A stretch of DNA of 41,513 bases, taken from Candidatus Pacearchaeota archaeon. Its GTDB lineage: Archaea; Nanoarchaeota; Nanoarchaeia; Pacearchaeales; GW2011-AR1. A program made the position numbers and the translations under genes. The notes beneath the pieces are model-generated. The model saw only the letters and a program-made list of their open reading frames with translations. It ran no database searches and was not told where the DNA came from. The stretch lies in contig JALOBN010000019.1 of assembly GCA_023228245.1 (NCBI GenBank), positions 1 to 41,513 of the forward strand, given 5' to 3'. Shown here piece by piece: positions 15,401 through 22,593 of this stretch (within the stretch, counting starts at the first letter, position 1; each line of letters starts with the position of its first letter).

Positions 15401-16302
15401 AGTGGGATGAGGTCTACACCGCGATGGGCGGCAAGCTGGATAGTACTACAAGTCAGGTTACTGAGGCGATCAGCAAAAGCAATGACCTTCTCAGCAAGAC
15501 TGCTGAGAATACCTCTGATATGTGCGAGGCAATGTCAGATTTTGGCGTTGCACAAGAACAAAATTGGGCTAGTATGGGCATGGGCCTATCGAGCTACATT
15601 GGATCTGATGCCGGGTATGCAGGATTCCTGGAGGAAGAAGCCGCACGAGGGGCATATCATCCGGATGTAGTTGAGCTAGGATCAAGCTCCCAGTGGAAAG
15701 CAGATTATGAGGCCAAGGCAGAAAGCATCACCATGCCGGCCACGCTCGACACCTCCGAGGCCGATGCACAGCTAGCGACTTTCCAGGAGAGCGCAAAAGA
15801 AGAGCAGACCATACCTGTTGCGGTCGACGATAACGCTGCTATGTCTGCTATCGCGGCGATTGATGCCGCGGCATCTGCCCCAGTGACCAAAATCGTCTAT
15901 GTGCAAGAAGTAGGCGGCGGAAGCAGTGTATATAATCCCTACAGTGGCGATTATTCTGGATATACCGGTGCATATTCTCCCGGTACTGGAGGCTATAGCG
16001 GCGGCGAATATTGGCTCCCTGCGTTCGGTGCAGGGGATGTATTTGTGCCGGAGCCTACCTTGGCAATCGTCGGAGACCGGCCTGGCGGCGAATGGATTGG
16101 TGGAATCGATCAGGCCATGGCCCGGTTCGGAGGCAACGCCGGATCTCAGGTAGTAGTCAACATCAATCAGACAGTCAATATTGCCAATATAGGGACCACA
16201 AAAGAAGAGCTGCAGAGTACTCTTCAGGAGCAGGGTGATTGGCTGAAAAATGAAATATGTAAAGAAGTTGGCTATACAATGAACAGGGCGGAGGATATCT
16301 GA
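12463..16302 (+). CDS. tail tape measure protein, TP901 family
   Basis: 1279 aa, the longest gene. A short N-terminal beta/helix segment is followed by a Gly/Ala-rich hydrophobic region (residues about 65-110), then the TP901-type core (EWEAGMSQISKTTGI...VAAAAGSLGIEKSSIAGFTEVALQMGSAFDMPAEEAA...) and long helical segments. The end has a Tyr/Gly-rich linker (near residues 1150-1185) and a conserved C-terminal motif (GDRPGGEWIGGI, VVVNINQTVNIANIG). At the usual 0.15 nm per residue this predicts a tail of roughly 190 nm. It follows the chaperone genes as expected. Confidence 0.9.
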   Translation: MTEAGRITAIIDGDISGLTSALNQAKSQATSAVSGIEGQFKSGIGKATSGGNWKSVGSTIGSDLVSGITAPLGSLGGAASSIATALGPTGIVATAAVAGAVMVGSAASRSAMEWEAGMSQISKTTGIQKGTDDFSALNSELKDLYSTMPTTVSEIQSVAAAAGSLGIEKSSIAGFTEVALQMGSAFDMPAEEAAVAMGKIKAQLKSLPDGVTDSTEFAKQMGSAIDYVGNNFNATEKDVLDFSTRTAGSLSALGGNAYEIAGWGGMLASVFPSAERAAGSFDSLLTQLTTNTDSQSAAAELLGVSTEDFMAAMSTDPSDTLLRIGSALEGLPADQLLSTAKALGGSYGMDTLTKMVGHTEEWGQAIDDTVVAGQKGESIGASFEAGADNAESAFQILKNSVGAILTDMGGPINSAITPVITAVTGSLNSIRTIGENLWEPFTAAISPATTAVSGLASVVGTLGGMTLGGLVSASSAINSAFKTGKAFVSAFVEELQEVVTSSSTFQALSGYVEGLSGTFSSLGDTVSQVWDDIVSGLTEAIPTAISGAGTAIGTLLDKAGLGGISDAAGSVNSFFGDVWDNAAEKLGWSTEKGTKEGMEKGAEDAAPAITETVESAVSSAAADGFNEAFWSNVEQWQSQGIQSGYALSAYAGMKVKSSDNDWEENVWTKTATVAGVEVGIHHDVSAQGSKYTLRINGADTGISRTTDNYDTTPRADLVQDMLADAGLSTDRGTALDLANKPLAAAQWRISQEQTVEVAKDYYLDFSENLKSEISGAGDEISTAFAESMVPDVATIDSRLEAIRKLKLYDPAEARRQGADNATAYLQALKDAIESVDAAKAKVLLDPDDAAAQAELKAAVERLQLYGEQNPITIQVEADTRLLYTQVLDAVTSLSGTALSIKLNELGISNVDRYTEYAREELRDALGELSTRGQSPTESSEMYSQFYELYKVLIDDYAGLDQRNKDFTWTLNEALMGNSAKWDEVYTAMGGKLDSTTSQVTEAISKSNDLLSKTAENTSDMCEAMSDFGVAQEQNWASMGMGLSSYIGSDAGYAGFLEEEAARGAYHPDVVELGSSSQWKADYEAKAESITMPATLDTSEADAQLATFQESAKEEQTIPVAVDDNAAMSAIAAIDAAASAPVTKIVYVQEVGGGSSVYNPYSGDYSGYTGAYSPGTGGYSGGEYWLPAFGAGDVFVPEPTLAIVGDRPGGEWIGGIDQAMARFGGNAGSQVVVNINQTVNIANIGTTKEELQSTLQEQGDWLKNEICKEVGYTMNRAEDI

Positions 16303-16303
16303 G

Positions 16304-18151
16304 ATGGACTGGTACATTACCACACCGGGCGGCCAGGAATACTACGTCGATGCGGTAGATTGGGAATTGACAAGGGTGCTGGATGCGGCCCGACCATCAG
16401 AAGGCAAGATCGTCATCCCACGGAGCACCCCCGCGCTCAAAAAGTCTTGGGTCCGGGCCGAAGAAGACGGCCAAAACAGGTTCCTAGGATACATCAGCCG
16501 CCGGCCCGGTATCTCAGGCGCAAAACAGAACGTCGAGGTCCGAGGAGTCGAAGCGTTGCTCTGGCAATGCCACACCGGCAATTATGGCTACATGGCAGCC
16601 GTGGCAGGCACGCCATTTACCCGGCTTCAACACATATTTTCTTCGGATGCTCCTGGTCAGGGATATGATCGCTGGCGGCAGAAGGGTCCGATCGGCCTCA
16701 TTTGGTACGCGAACTCTAGGATTCCACCCGGCCGGGGCTACTTCACGAAGGGCTATCGACCGTATCCCTACGGCGGCGAGCCGTCCGGCCTGGTGGCTCG
16801 CGGCCCCTGGGTACTTTTCGATTTCGCGCGGTACATCTACCGCTTGCCTGGCGGCGGAACCAATAGCAGGATAGGCACTGCGCCCATTTACCTCAATGGC
16901 TCTCTATTAGCGGAGCAAGCCACATATGCAGATCTACAATCCGCCTCTGTGATCTCATGCTATCGAGATACAGCAGATTTATTCGTCAAGATCTATGAAA
17001 CGGCTGGATTGTACTTAGGCGAACTTAACAATGAATTTTTCGCAGATAATTGGAGAGATACAAAGGTTCGGCTAGGGCAACTCGATGAATATGATACCTA
17101 CCTCGATGCTCCTTTCCGGGTCGGTCACGAGGATTTGATAGGCGATCTTCTTCTCGGAATAGCAGAAGTGCATGAGCAAAACGTGCGCTGGCGATATGGC
17201 AATGATGGCCACTGTTATATGGATGTGCTTGAAGATTTTGAGGATGACGGCGTTTTCGATATTCTGGAAGCCGATTGCGAAAAAATAGAATTCTCTACTT
17301 CATCCGAAATAGAGCCGGATGCTCTCATCGGACTTGGGAACGGCGGCGTGCATGTGCGACAGGTGCATAGCGTCGTAAATCTCGCGCCGGGGGGGGCATT
17401 TTTTGAAGCCAACGAGCCGTTTGATGGCGGTTTCAATGATCCTTATGGTTCATTATTCAGCCTCGCAAAAGCCAAGTGGGATTCTCTGCAAAAAGGTGAT
17501 CTCATCCAGATAGCGAGCAAGAACCACGATTACCTGCAACCCGGAAATCTGGTAGACCTTCACCTGGATGATGAGCTGTTGCAAAGCAAGGCAGTACATA
17601 AGATACAGCAAAAAAACGGTAAGTCCGCGGTGATCAGTCTGGGAGGTCGAGAATATGACATTATCGATGCAATCCGAGCAAAAAGAGATATCAGCAACGC
17701 ATATTTAGCGCAGAGTCTGTATGAGCTTACCGACAACGCCAACAACAGCGGGAATATCACTATCGGAGACCTCGATACAGCGGATACGCCGTACACGACT
17801 TCCGGGGCCTATGCCCTGCCTGCCTATGAGTCAGAGGATCTACCTGTTTGGTTGATCGATGTAGGAATCAAGGCCCCGACGACTGCCGTGGCCCGAACGC
17901 CTATATGCACCTTCTGGGTGTGCGTCCATACCAGCACTTCCGGGATTGATAGCTACGTGGTGCCAAATTCCGGAACCCAATGGTATCAATTGGGGGAAAC
18001 AGTCGAGGGCATAGATCTGACCCAATTTGCGACGTGGGGGGGCAACAATTACGTGCGGGTGCATTGCAGATTCCGCGGCTATTGGGATGTCACCCCGCCG
18101 GCATGCACTTGCTCAATTAGTTCAAGAATCTACGCGAGGAGACGAATATGA
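16304..18151 (+). CDS. distal tail / baseplate hub-like protein
   Basis: 615 aa. The N-terminal half has a Tal/hub-like layout: MDWYITTPGGQEYYVDAVDWELTRVLDAARPSEGKIVIP, then FLGYISRRPGISGAKQNVEVRGVEALLWQ, a beta-barrel switch common to phage hub proteins. A middle region (about 225-460) contains DLIGDLLLGIAEVHEQNVRWRY and a strand-rich part ending KKSA-like basics (KNGKSAVISLGGREYDIIDAIRAKRD). The last 130 residues are a separate beta domain rich in Cys (CTFWVCV, PPACTCS), likely peripheral. It starts one base after the tape measure stop and overlaps the next gene by ATGA. Precise assignment (Tal or an alternative) is uncertain. Confidence 0.65.
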   Translation: MDWYITTPGGQEYYVDAVDWELTRVLDAARPSEGKIVIPRSTPALKKSWVRAEEDGQNRFLGYISRRPGISGAKQNVEVRGVEALLWQCHTGNYGYMAAVAGTPFTRLQHIFSSDAPGQGYDRWRQKGPIGLIWYANSRIPPGRGYFTKGYRPYPYGGEPSGLVARGPWVLFDFARYIYRLPGGGTNSRIGTAPIYLNGSLLAEQATYADLQSASVISCYRDTADLFVKIYETAGLYLGELNNEFFADNWRDTKVRLGQLDEYDTYLDAPFRVGHEDLIGDLLLGIAEVHEQNVRWRYGNDGHCYMDVLEDFEDDGVFDILEADCEKIEFSTSSEIEPDALIGLGNGGVHVRQVHSVVNLAPGGAFFEANEPFDGGFNDPYGSLFSLAKAKWDSLQKGDLIQIASKNHDYLQPGNLVDLHLDDELLQSKAVHKIQQKNGKSAVISLGGREYDIIDAIRAKRDISNAYLAQSLYELTDNANNSGNITIGDLDTADTPYTTSGAYALPAYESEDLPVWLIDVGIKAPTTAVARTPICTFWVCVHTSTSGIDSYVVPNSGTQWYQLGETVEGIDLTQFATWGGNNYVRVHCRFRGYWDVTPPACTCSISSRIYARRRI

Positions 18152-19596
18152 AGCTAGGATCGACAAGCATCGGGGCCGACGTGCTCAAATCGAGCTGGAA
18201 GCCGACTGGTGGCGACGTAAAGACGGCATCTGCGCTGGTGCCTGGCGCGGACCGGAGCTACATCTATCATGATGGCCGCCAGCCCCGCGGCTGGGAGTTT
18301 GTACTGCAAAAATTCGGAGCCACGCCGGAGGATAGCCTGGATGATCTGATCGCGGCTTTCAATGCAGTGGTGCCAGGTGACACCTTTTATCCGTTTACGG
18401 ATGATCGCTTTGCCCGGTTGGCCGTAGCGGGTGCGGCGGAGAGTAGCAAGAATCAGCAGATATCAGGATATTGGGCGGCTCAAGTAGAGGTGCTATGCGA
18501 ATCGCCATATCTTTTCGATGACTCCTCGGAGACCGGAATCACGCCTGCCCTGAACGCCAAGACCAGCATAACGCCAGCAGGATCTGTTGCGGCTCCACTT
18601 GATGCTCTGAGCGTGGACGGCGCATACTCAAGTGGATCTCACCTCACGGATCTGGTATATGCAGTCTATGATGCGTCGGACGTGCTGCTCGATTCAGTGG
18701 ACATAGCAGACCTACTCCTCTCGGATGAGGAGTTAGACATGGACTACAAGGGCAAGATCACTCAGGTCTATGAGGATGATTACGCTACCGATACCAGATG
18801 GACACAAGACGTCACTAACAACGGATGCTCTCATGGGTCTGGTAAGATCACTGTCGGTAACGAGTGTGATTTCTACTATCTTCTGAAGGGGCCGTGGCCC
18901 CTGTCGAAGAATCTAGTGATCTCCGCGGACATTGTGATCTCAGCCGGGACGCCGGTGCTGCAGCACAGTTTCGACGGGCTGAACTGGGAGACGGATTACG
19001 AAGGCACGGAGCTGACTGCTGAAAATGAGTGGATCATCCCCGGCACAAAAGGCCGGTCAGAGGTCTATGTCAGATTCAAATCGCAGTCTAGCGACTATGC
19101 GACGCTGACGACGGCCGTCACAGGCTCAAACAATGATGTCGTCTACACGGCTGCAAAAAGCGGTACCAGCGGAAATAGCGTCACAATGACATACGTCAAG
19201 CCCGGAACAACTACCCCTCTATCAGTAGCCGTGGTGGGAAATGACATCACAGTGACGCTTTCAACATCTGGTAGCACATGTACGACATATTGCTACACGA
19301 TGATGGATCTCCTGTGGTCGACGCCTGAAGTGCTCGCGCTGCTTGGCGACATCGCGCCCGCCAGTGGAAACGATACCAGCGGGCTCATGGCAGCCATGTC
19401 GAAGACGAACTTGGCCGGGGCGACGGTCAACGCCTCGATGACAGTCGACAACCTGAGGATAGACCAGGAGCGGCAGATTCCAGAGAGCGAGCTGCCGGTG
19501 CTGCCATTAGGCGGAGTGGCCCGAAAAGTTGCGATAGAAGCCTCCGCTGGAGCGGCAACTATATCAGCTACATATCGTGATAGATTCTGGATATGA
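18148..19596 (+). CDS. distal tail protein (Dit-like) with inserted domains
   Basis: 482 aa. Residues 1-130 resemble the Dit belt domain: a GWEFVLQKFGATPEDSLDDLIAAFNAVVPGDTFYPFTDD core and VEVLCESPYLF. The remainder is a galectin-like or carbohydrate-binding-like beta region (LVISADIVISAGTPVLQHSFDGLNWETDYEG) and a segment with TTPLSVAVVGNDITVTLSTSG that is related to the insert of the tail tube-like gene at 10457. Two to three N-x-S/T sites are present. ATGA overlaps link it to genes on both sides. In most siphophages Dit precedes Tal, so the order here is reversed or the two calls should be exchanged. Confidence 0.6.
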   Translation: MKLGSTSIGADVLKSSWKPTGGDVKTASALVPGADRSYIYHDGRQPRGWEFVLQKFGATPEDSLDDLIAAFNAVVPGDTFYPFTDDRFARLAVAGAAESSKNQQISGYWAAQVEVLCESPYLFDDSSETGITPALNAKTSITPAGSVAAPLDALSVDGAYSSGSHLTDLVYAVYDASDVLLDSVDIADLLLSDEELDMDYKGKITQVYEDDYATDTRWTQDVTNNGCSHGSGKITVGNECDFYYLLKGPWPLSKNLVISADIVISAGTPVLQHSFDGLNWETDYEGTELTAENEWIIPGTKGRSEVYVRFKSQSSDYATLTTAVTGSNNDVVYTAAKSGTSGNSVTMTYVKPGTTTPLSVAVVGNDITVTLSTSGSTCTTYCYTMMDLLWSTPEVLALLGDIAPASGNDTSGLMAAMSKTNLAGATVNASMTVDNLRIDQERQIPESELPVLPLGGVARKVAIEASAGAATISATYRDRFWI

Positions 19597-20051
19597 AGCT
19601 CATTTTCGTAGCGTTGTTGTTGGTTGTCCTGCCTGCATCGGCCCTTGAGATGCAGTATGTCCATGACCTACGGCCCACGGAGAATATGACTCTTGTCGGG
19701 AATCTGAAGGAAATCTTAGGGAACGACAGCTACGATAAGGCATATCAAGAGGGAGTTTTTGATTGCCAAGACAGTTGCGCCATCACACGCGATGTCCTTG
19801 CCAAGCACGGCTACGAGTCGATAGCTATCGCCCGGTTGGTGCCAAAAAACAGCAGCAGCGAGTCTCACATGTGGCTCGCTGTGCCGGACGGAGCCGGACG
19901 ATATGCTTTCGTCGAGACAACGATCTTTGCCTCAGGCGTGCCCGCCCTGGGCGGGGTTGTGATCCCTACAGACGTCCGGATAATGGGCTATGATCAGGGA
20001 TACAAAATCGCGAGTGATCAGATCCCGACTCGCGATATATGGATTAAATAA
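19593..20051 (+). CDS. secreted transglutaminase-like cysteine protein
   Basis: 152 aa. Residues 1-18 are a signal peptide (MKLIFVALLLVVLPASA). Mature part has a transglutaminase-like layout: Cys58 in FDCQDSCAITRDVLAKHGY at the start of a helix, His92 in SESHMWLAVPD and Glu108 in YAFVETT on the next strands, giving a possible Cys-His-Glu set. Such proteins are common in methanogen genomes. It is the last gene of the tail module (ATGA overlap with the Dit-like gene), so it could act on the cell envelope during entry or exit. Activity is inferred from residues only. Confidence 0.6.
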   Translation: MKLIFVALLLVVLPASALEMQYVHDLRPTENMTLVGNLKEILGNDSYDKAYQEGVFDCQDSCAITRDVLAKHGYESIAIARLVPKNSSSESHMWLAVPDGAGRYAFVETTIFASGVPALGGVVIPTDVRIMGYDQGYKIASDQIPTRDIWIK

Positions 20052-20067
20052 ATTTCAAAAAAAAGTG

Positions 20068-20205
20068 TTATGATCTTCTTTTTTCGCGCTCGATCTCCTG
20101 CGCGACTCGCTCGCGCGCGAGCTTGCTGAGCTTGCCAGGATTGCGCCGGTGCCACTCCCAGGTAGCCTTATCGAGGCTGACATGAGCGGGGAAGGCGGCG
20201 GGCAT
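20068..20205 (-). CDS. small basic helical protein, 45 aa
   Basis: ATG overlaps the stop of the upstream minus gene as TGATG. The product starts MPAAFPAHVSLDKATWEW and ends in a very basic helix (RERVAQEIEREKRRS). Coupling to the ribbon-helix-helix-like gene suggests a two-gene regulatory or toxin-antitoxin-like unit, but no toxin fold is recognised. Its stop faces the end of the tail module; the 16-base gap has an A-run that can act as a shared terminator. Confidence 0.5.
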   Translation of the reverse strand: MPAAFPAHVSLDKATWEWHRRNPGKLSKLARERVAQEIEREKRRS

Positions 20206-20558
20206 CAGGCCACCCCCAACAGATCGCATAAGAACCCGTCGCGACTTCTGTTTCCTCGGAGAGCATCTATTTTTCTCAGAGTGTGCAACGAGAATGCATC
20301 CTTTTTCAGTGCATCTGCTACCGATTTTTGGTAGCGCAGACCCGATAGGACCATCCTCATTGCATCTAGGACTGGTTCTTCCGAGTCCGTCACATCGACC
20401 CCTGCCTCCTGGATGGCAATCCCACATTCATGGGATAGCTGGAGATCTTCGGTGATCATTTCTTCCAACACGACAGACACGGGCACGCCTCGGTCTGTTG
20501 CGTGGTTCTGAAGATATACCAGGAGGTCATCGGGTATATCTACGATGCAGGCGGCCAT
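20205..20558 (-). CDS. ribbon-helix-helix-like regulator, 117 aa
   Basis: The N-terminus (CIVDIPDDLLVYLQNHATDRGVPVSVVLEEMITEDL) has the strand-helix-turn-helix outline of RHH/CopG-type DNA-binding domains. The C-terminal half (DAMRMVLSGLRYQKSVADALKKDAF) is helical. ATG directly follows the stop of a 34-codon gene. The whole minus unit is read from a BRE/TATA element at 20709-20724 next to palindromic operators, consistent with autoregulation. Family call by outline only. Confidence 0.5.
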   Translation of the reverse strand: MAACIVDIPDDLLVYLQNHATDRGVPVSVVLEEMITEDLQLSHECGIAIQEAGVDVTDSEEPVLDAMRMVLSGLRYQKSVADALKKDAFSLHTLRKIDALRGNRSRDGFLCDLLGVA

Positions 20559-20663
20559 CTAGGCCACCTCCTCGACTGATATAGTGGCCGGTATCGGGGT
20601 GGCAATCATAGTATCCCAGTTCTCTATTTTCTGTACCTCATTTCCATCTGTTATTTTGTACAT
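20559..20663 (-). CDS. small leader protein, 34 aa
   Basis: MYKITDGNEVQKIENWD... ends SVEEVA. The start is preceded by GAGGTTGAGGAAA, a strong ribosome binding site, and the TAG stop abuts the ATG of the 117-aa regulator. It is the first gene of the minus operon, about 25 bases downstream of the expected transcription start. No known family; size suggests an antitoxin-like or regulatory peptide. Confidence 0.5.
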   Translation of the reverse strand: MYKITDGNEVQKIENWDTMIATPIPATISVEEVA

Positions 20664-20708
20664 TTTCCTCAACCTCACATTTCACTATTACCCTATAAGG
20701 CGTCACCT

Positions 20709-20724
20709 GTATATATACTTTTCG
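20709..20724 (-). promoter_or_regulatory. BRE/TATA promoter of the minus regulatory operon
   Basis: On the minus strand the sequence reads CGAAAAG-TATATATAC, a good archaeal BRE plus TATA box. The expected start about 25 bases on gives a short leader before the 34-codon gene at 20663. The same GAAAAGTAT core occurs at 20781 (+), 23482 (-), 34891 (+) and 41237 (-). Confidence 0.65.
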
Positions 20725-20762
20725 TATAAACCGGCCAACTTTTAGAATTGCTTCTACTGGTA

Positions 20763-20776
20763 GCGATAGCTATCGC
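20763..20776. promoter_or_regulatory. 14-bp perfect palindrome, probable operator
   Basis: GCGATAGCTATCGC is a perfect palindrome in the divergent intergenic region 20664-20817, between the two promoters. It is the best candidate binding site for a virus repressor, possibly the 117-aa RHH-like protein. Confidence 0.6.
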
Positions 20777-20780
20777 GATA

Positions 20781-20811
20781 GAAAAGTATTAGTACTTAGA
20801 AGTGCTAATAC
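20781..20811 (+). promoter_or_regulatory. leaderless promoter with GTATTAG/CTAATAC inverted repeat
   Basis: GAAAAG followed by TATTAGTA (20781-20794) gives a BRE/TATA element 24-31 bases before ATG 20818, right for a leaderless message. GTATTAG (20786-20792) and CTAATAC (20805-20811) form a perfect 7-bp inverted repeat overlapping the TATA box and the start region, so a regulator bound there would block initiation. Confidence 0.55.
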
Positions 20812-20817
20812 GAGCGC

Positions 20818-21021
20818 ATGGCAACGATAGCCGATTGGAAGGCCAGGTGGGCCGCGAACGAAAAAGCTTGTATCGCGAGGATGCAGGCGTATAGACGGAT
20901 GACCAGAGAGCAGCGGGAAGCCGCCGTGGCGCACCTCATGGACATGCAGCCGGGGCGGGTGCGTGTGTTCCGGACGCAAGAGATCCTGGAGGCTCATATC
21001 GAGCTCGGAATGGTGCGATAA
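20818..21021 (+). CDS. small helical protein, 67 aa, first early gene
   Basis: ATADWKARWAANEKACIARMQAYRRMT... is helical, basic and aromatic, ending in a VFRTQEILEAHIELG helix. No Shine-Dalgarno precedes it; spacing to the TATA box predicts a leaderless mRNA. It overlaps the next gene by TAATG. No family recognised. As first gene of a five- or six-gene run under operator control, it is a candidate early host-takeover factor. Confidence 0.55.
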   Translation: MATIADWKARWAANEKACIARMQAYRRMTREQREAAVAHLMDMQPGRVRVFRTQEILEAHIELGMVR

Positions 21022-21227
21022 TGCCATCTGAAGAGGCAAAATTTTTTGAGGGGAAAATCTGTAGGATTGTCCCCAGGACGGCGATACATTACGGGAGCAT
21101 ATTGCAGATAGATGGTCAGCCGGTCGAATGCCGATTGCTAAAATGGCTGGATCATGGCGTATTGGTTGCAGGGAATGTCTTCATCCCCTGGTCAAATGTC
21201 GTCACTATAACCCCAATGGAGGAGTAA
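21021..21227 (+). CDS. small beta-rich protein, 68 aa
   Basis: The chain has alternating strands (KICRIVPRTAIHYGSILQIDGQPVECRLLKWLDHGVLVAGNVFIPWSNVVTI), resembling a small SH3- or Sm-like barrel, possibly RNA or protein binding. ATG overlaps the previous stop. Ends with PMEE just before GGAGG of the next gene. Fold is inferred from strand pattern only. Confidence 0.5.
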   Translation: MPSEEAKFFEGKICRIVPRTAIHYGSILQIDGQPVECRLLKWLDHGVLVAGNVFIPWSNVVTITPMEE

Positions 21228-21228
21228 A

Positions 21229-21426
21229 ATGACTGAAATCGTAGTGAATGAATCGAAGACGGTAGAGCATGTTCACCGCAACGCAGAGACCCTAAAAATC
21301 AAGCTCGTAAAAGGGCAGAAAGACTCATATGGCTGGGAGATCTCTTGCGCCGGCGCGAGCCTGCCAGAGATCCTAACGCAGATTCAGGCGGCGGATGCTG
21401 CTTTAAAAGCAGAGTGGAGGGCCTAA
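21229..21426 (+). CDS. small hypothetical protein, 65 aa
   Basis: A beta hairpin (VHRNAETLKIKLVKGQKDSYGWEISCAG) is followed by a helix (LPEILTQIQAADAALKAEWRA). A clear GGAGGAG lies upstream of ATG 21229. The plan resembles small archaeal virus proteins with a sheet plus one helix. No family recognised. Confidence 0.5.
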   Translation: MTEIVVNESKTVEHVHRNAETLKIKLVKGQKDSYGWEISCAGASLPEILTQIQAADAALKAEWRA

Positions 21427-21427
21427 G

Positions 21428-21583
21428 ATGTCATCCGGTCGCGAGACCAAGCGGGCTCGCCGCCAGGCTCTGCAAGACGCCTGGTCGGTCAAGCATCACC
21501 ACAGACAGCAGGAGATCAATGATCGACTGCTAGAGATCCCAGATGTATGCTATCGCGTGCCGAATCTGAGGAGGATATTCTAA
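21428..21583 (+). CDS. small basic protein, 51 aa
   Basis: ATG 21428 lies one base after the previous stop. The product is strongly basic (RETKRARRQAL, KHHHRQQEINDRLLEI) and ends LRRIF; its last codons form GAGGAGGA, the ribosome binding site of the wHTH gene whose ATG abuts the stop. Probably nucleic-acid binding. Confidence 0.5.
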   Translation: MSSGRETKRARRQALQDAWSVKHHHRQQEINDRLLEIPDVCYRVPNLRRIF

Positions 21584-21841
21584 ATGCCTCCCAGGCAGCG
21601 GCGCTCTCGTGAGCGCATATTTTTGGAGATCCTGCAGCTTTTGCATTGCCAGCCATGCACGAAAACTGAAATCACGTATGGCTTGAATCTGAATTTTCGG
21701 GCGGCGAGCCAATATATTGATCGACTGACGAAAATTAAGGCAATCGTGCGAATGGGGCGAGTCTGGAAGGTGACACCGTTGGGCTATGCGCTCATGGCGC
21801 GGCTTGATCAGATCTTGACGGAGCTGGAGGAGATACTATGA
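21584..21841 (+). CDS. winged-helix transcriptional regulator, 85 aa
   Basis: The chain is a compact wHTH: helix ERIFLEILQLL, then KTEITYGLNLNFRAASQYIDRLTKIKAIV as helix-turn-helix and a wing (RMGRVWKVTPLG), ending in a dimerisation-like helix (ARLDQILTELEEI). This is the standard plan of archaeal plasmid and virus regulators. It abuts the 51-aa gene and overlaps the next gene by ATGA. Target unknown; the palindromes at 20763 or 22346 are candidates. Confidence 0.7.
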   Translation: MPPRQRRSRERIFLEILQLLHCQPCTKTEITYGLNLNFRAASQYIDRLTKIKAIVRMGRVWKVTPLGYALMARLDQILTELEEIL

Positions 21842-22134
21842 GACTTGATCCTATCTATTTGTGGTTCGGATTTTTGGCGATATGCATCGGGATCATATCG
21901 TTAGCATGTCTGCTTCCGATCGGGGATGCAGTTTGTCTAGAGGTGCGGGGCAATGCCACCGGCCAAGGGATGCATACGCTTGAGGTGCTGCCTGATTTGG
22001 TTAACCTGACATCCGCAGAGGCCACTTATCTCTTAGGTCCTGGATATGGCTACAATGTCTCCAAGAACGGGCTGGTGACCTTCACCAACGGTTCGAGCTG
22101 GCAGATAATTCAGTGTTGCGGGAGCGAGGCGTGA
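21838..22134 (+). CDS. secreted or membrane-anchored protein, 98 aa
   Basis: A hydrophobic N-terminal segment (WFGFLAICIGIISLACLLPIG, residues about 8-28) is a signal peptide or anchor. The outer part has sequons NAT, NLT, NVS and NGS and a C-terminal CC pair. It is coupled to the wHTH gene by ATGA. No family recognised. A surface role such as superinfection exclusion is possible but unsupported. Confidence 0.55.
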   Translation: MRLDPIYLWFGFLAICIGIISLACLLPIGDAVCLEVRGNATGQGMHTLEVLPDLVNLTSAEATYLLGPGYGYNVSKNGLVTFTNGSSWQIIQCCGSEA

Positions 22135-22314
22135 ATGACCGCCAGAGATGCATTTTCGCTGCCTCCCCGTGATTGGGAGGATGTTGAGAGACATTATGAA
22201 AAAGTAGCCGGCATGACCGCGGAAGAAATGCTGCTCATCCTCCTGGAGGGATCGACCAACGATCAGCAGAAGTGGCTAGCACTCGGAATCATGGTCGGCA
22301 GGGCGAGTCGATGA
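22135..22314 (+). CDS. small helical protein, 59 aa
   Basis: ATG follows the TGA of the preceding gene without a gap. The chain (LPPRDWEDVERHYEKVAGMTAEEMLLILLEG...KWLALGIMVGRASR) is an acidic helical bundle. It overlaps a 15-codon ORF by ATGA (22311), which I treat as too short to call. No family recognised. Confidence 0.45.
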   Translation: MTARDAFSLPPRDWEDVERHYEKVAGMTAEEMLLILLEGSTNDQQKWLALGIMVGRASR

Positions 22315-22345
22315 GATATCGCGCTATTTTTTTGGTTTGTCTGAA

Positions 22346-22357
22346 TAACAATTGTTA
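22346..22357. promoter_or_regulatory. 12-bp palindrome TAACAATTGTTA
   Basis: A perfect palindrome eight bases before ATG 22365, in an AT-rich gap after the early gene run. It could be an operator for the next small gene. Function is a guess. Confidence 0.35.
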
Positions 22358-22364
22358 ATTCGGA

Positions 22365-22484
22365 ATGGATAAAATGAAATGTGTCGAATCACCGCCTCGA
22401 CTTTTTCACACAATCGAGATACCAGGAGATGCGCATCAATGCGCGCGGTCCTTTTTTATTACCTGCCGACACACGGCTAATTGA
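22365..22484 (+). CDS. small cysteine-rich protein, 39 aa
   Basis: MDKMKCVESPP... contains Cys residues and His in a spacing that could hold zinc (C6, H at 15 and 24, C26, C34, H36). An internal ATG at 22374 is also possible. No ribosome binding site is obvious. Low certainty. Confidence 0.35.
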   Translation: MDKMKCVESPPRLFHTIEIPGDAHQCARSFFITCRHTAN

Positions 22485-22506
22485 GCTATAAAGCCAATGG
22501 GGGTGA

Positions 22507-22591
22507 TTGGCCAGGTCGAAGAAGGGGCAAAGCCTCCGCCCTGGCCAAAGGCCGCTCCCTGGAGTCGGACCAGGGAAGAATCCATGCGGCC
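22507..22591. ncRNA. two adjacent GC-rich stem-loops, possible ncRNA or bidirectional terminator
   Basis: TTGGCCAGG (22507-22515) pairs perfectly with CCTGGCCAA (22540-22548). Directly next to it, GGCCGC (22550-22555) pairs with GCGGCC (22586-22591) and encloses a perfect inner stem TCCCTGG (22556-22562) with CCAGGGA (22570-22576). The pair fills the 109-base gap between convergent genes ending at 22484 and 22594. A TATA-like CTATAAAG is at 22486. Strand and function are unresolved. Confidence 0.45.
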
Positions 22592-22593
22592 AG

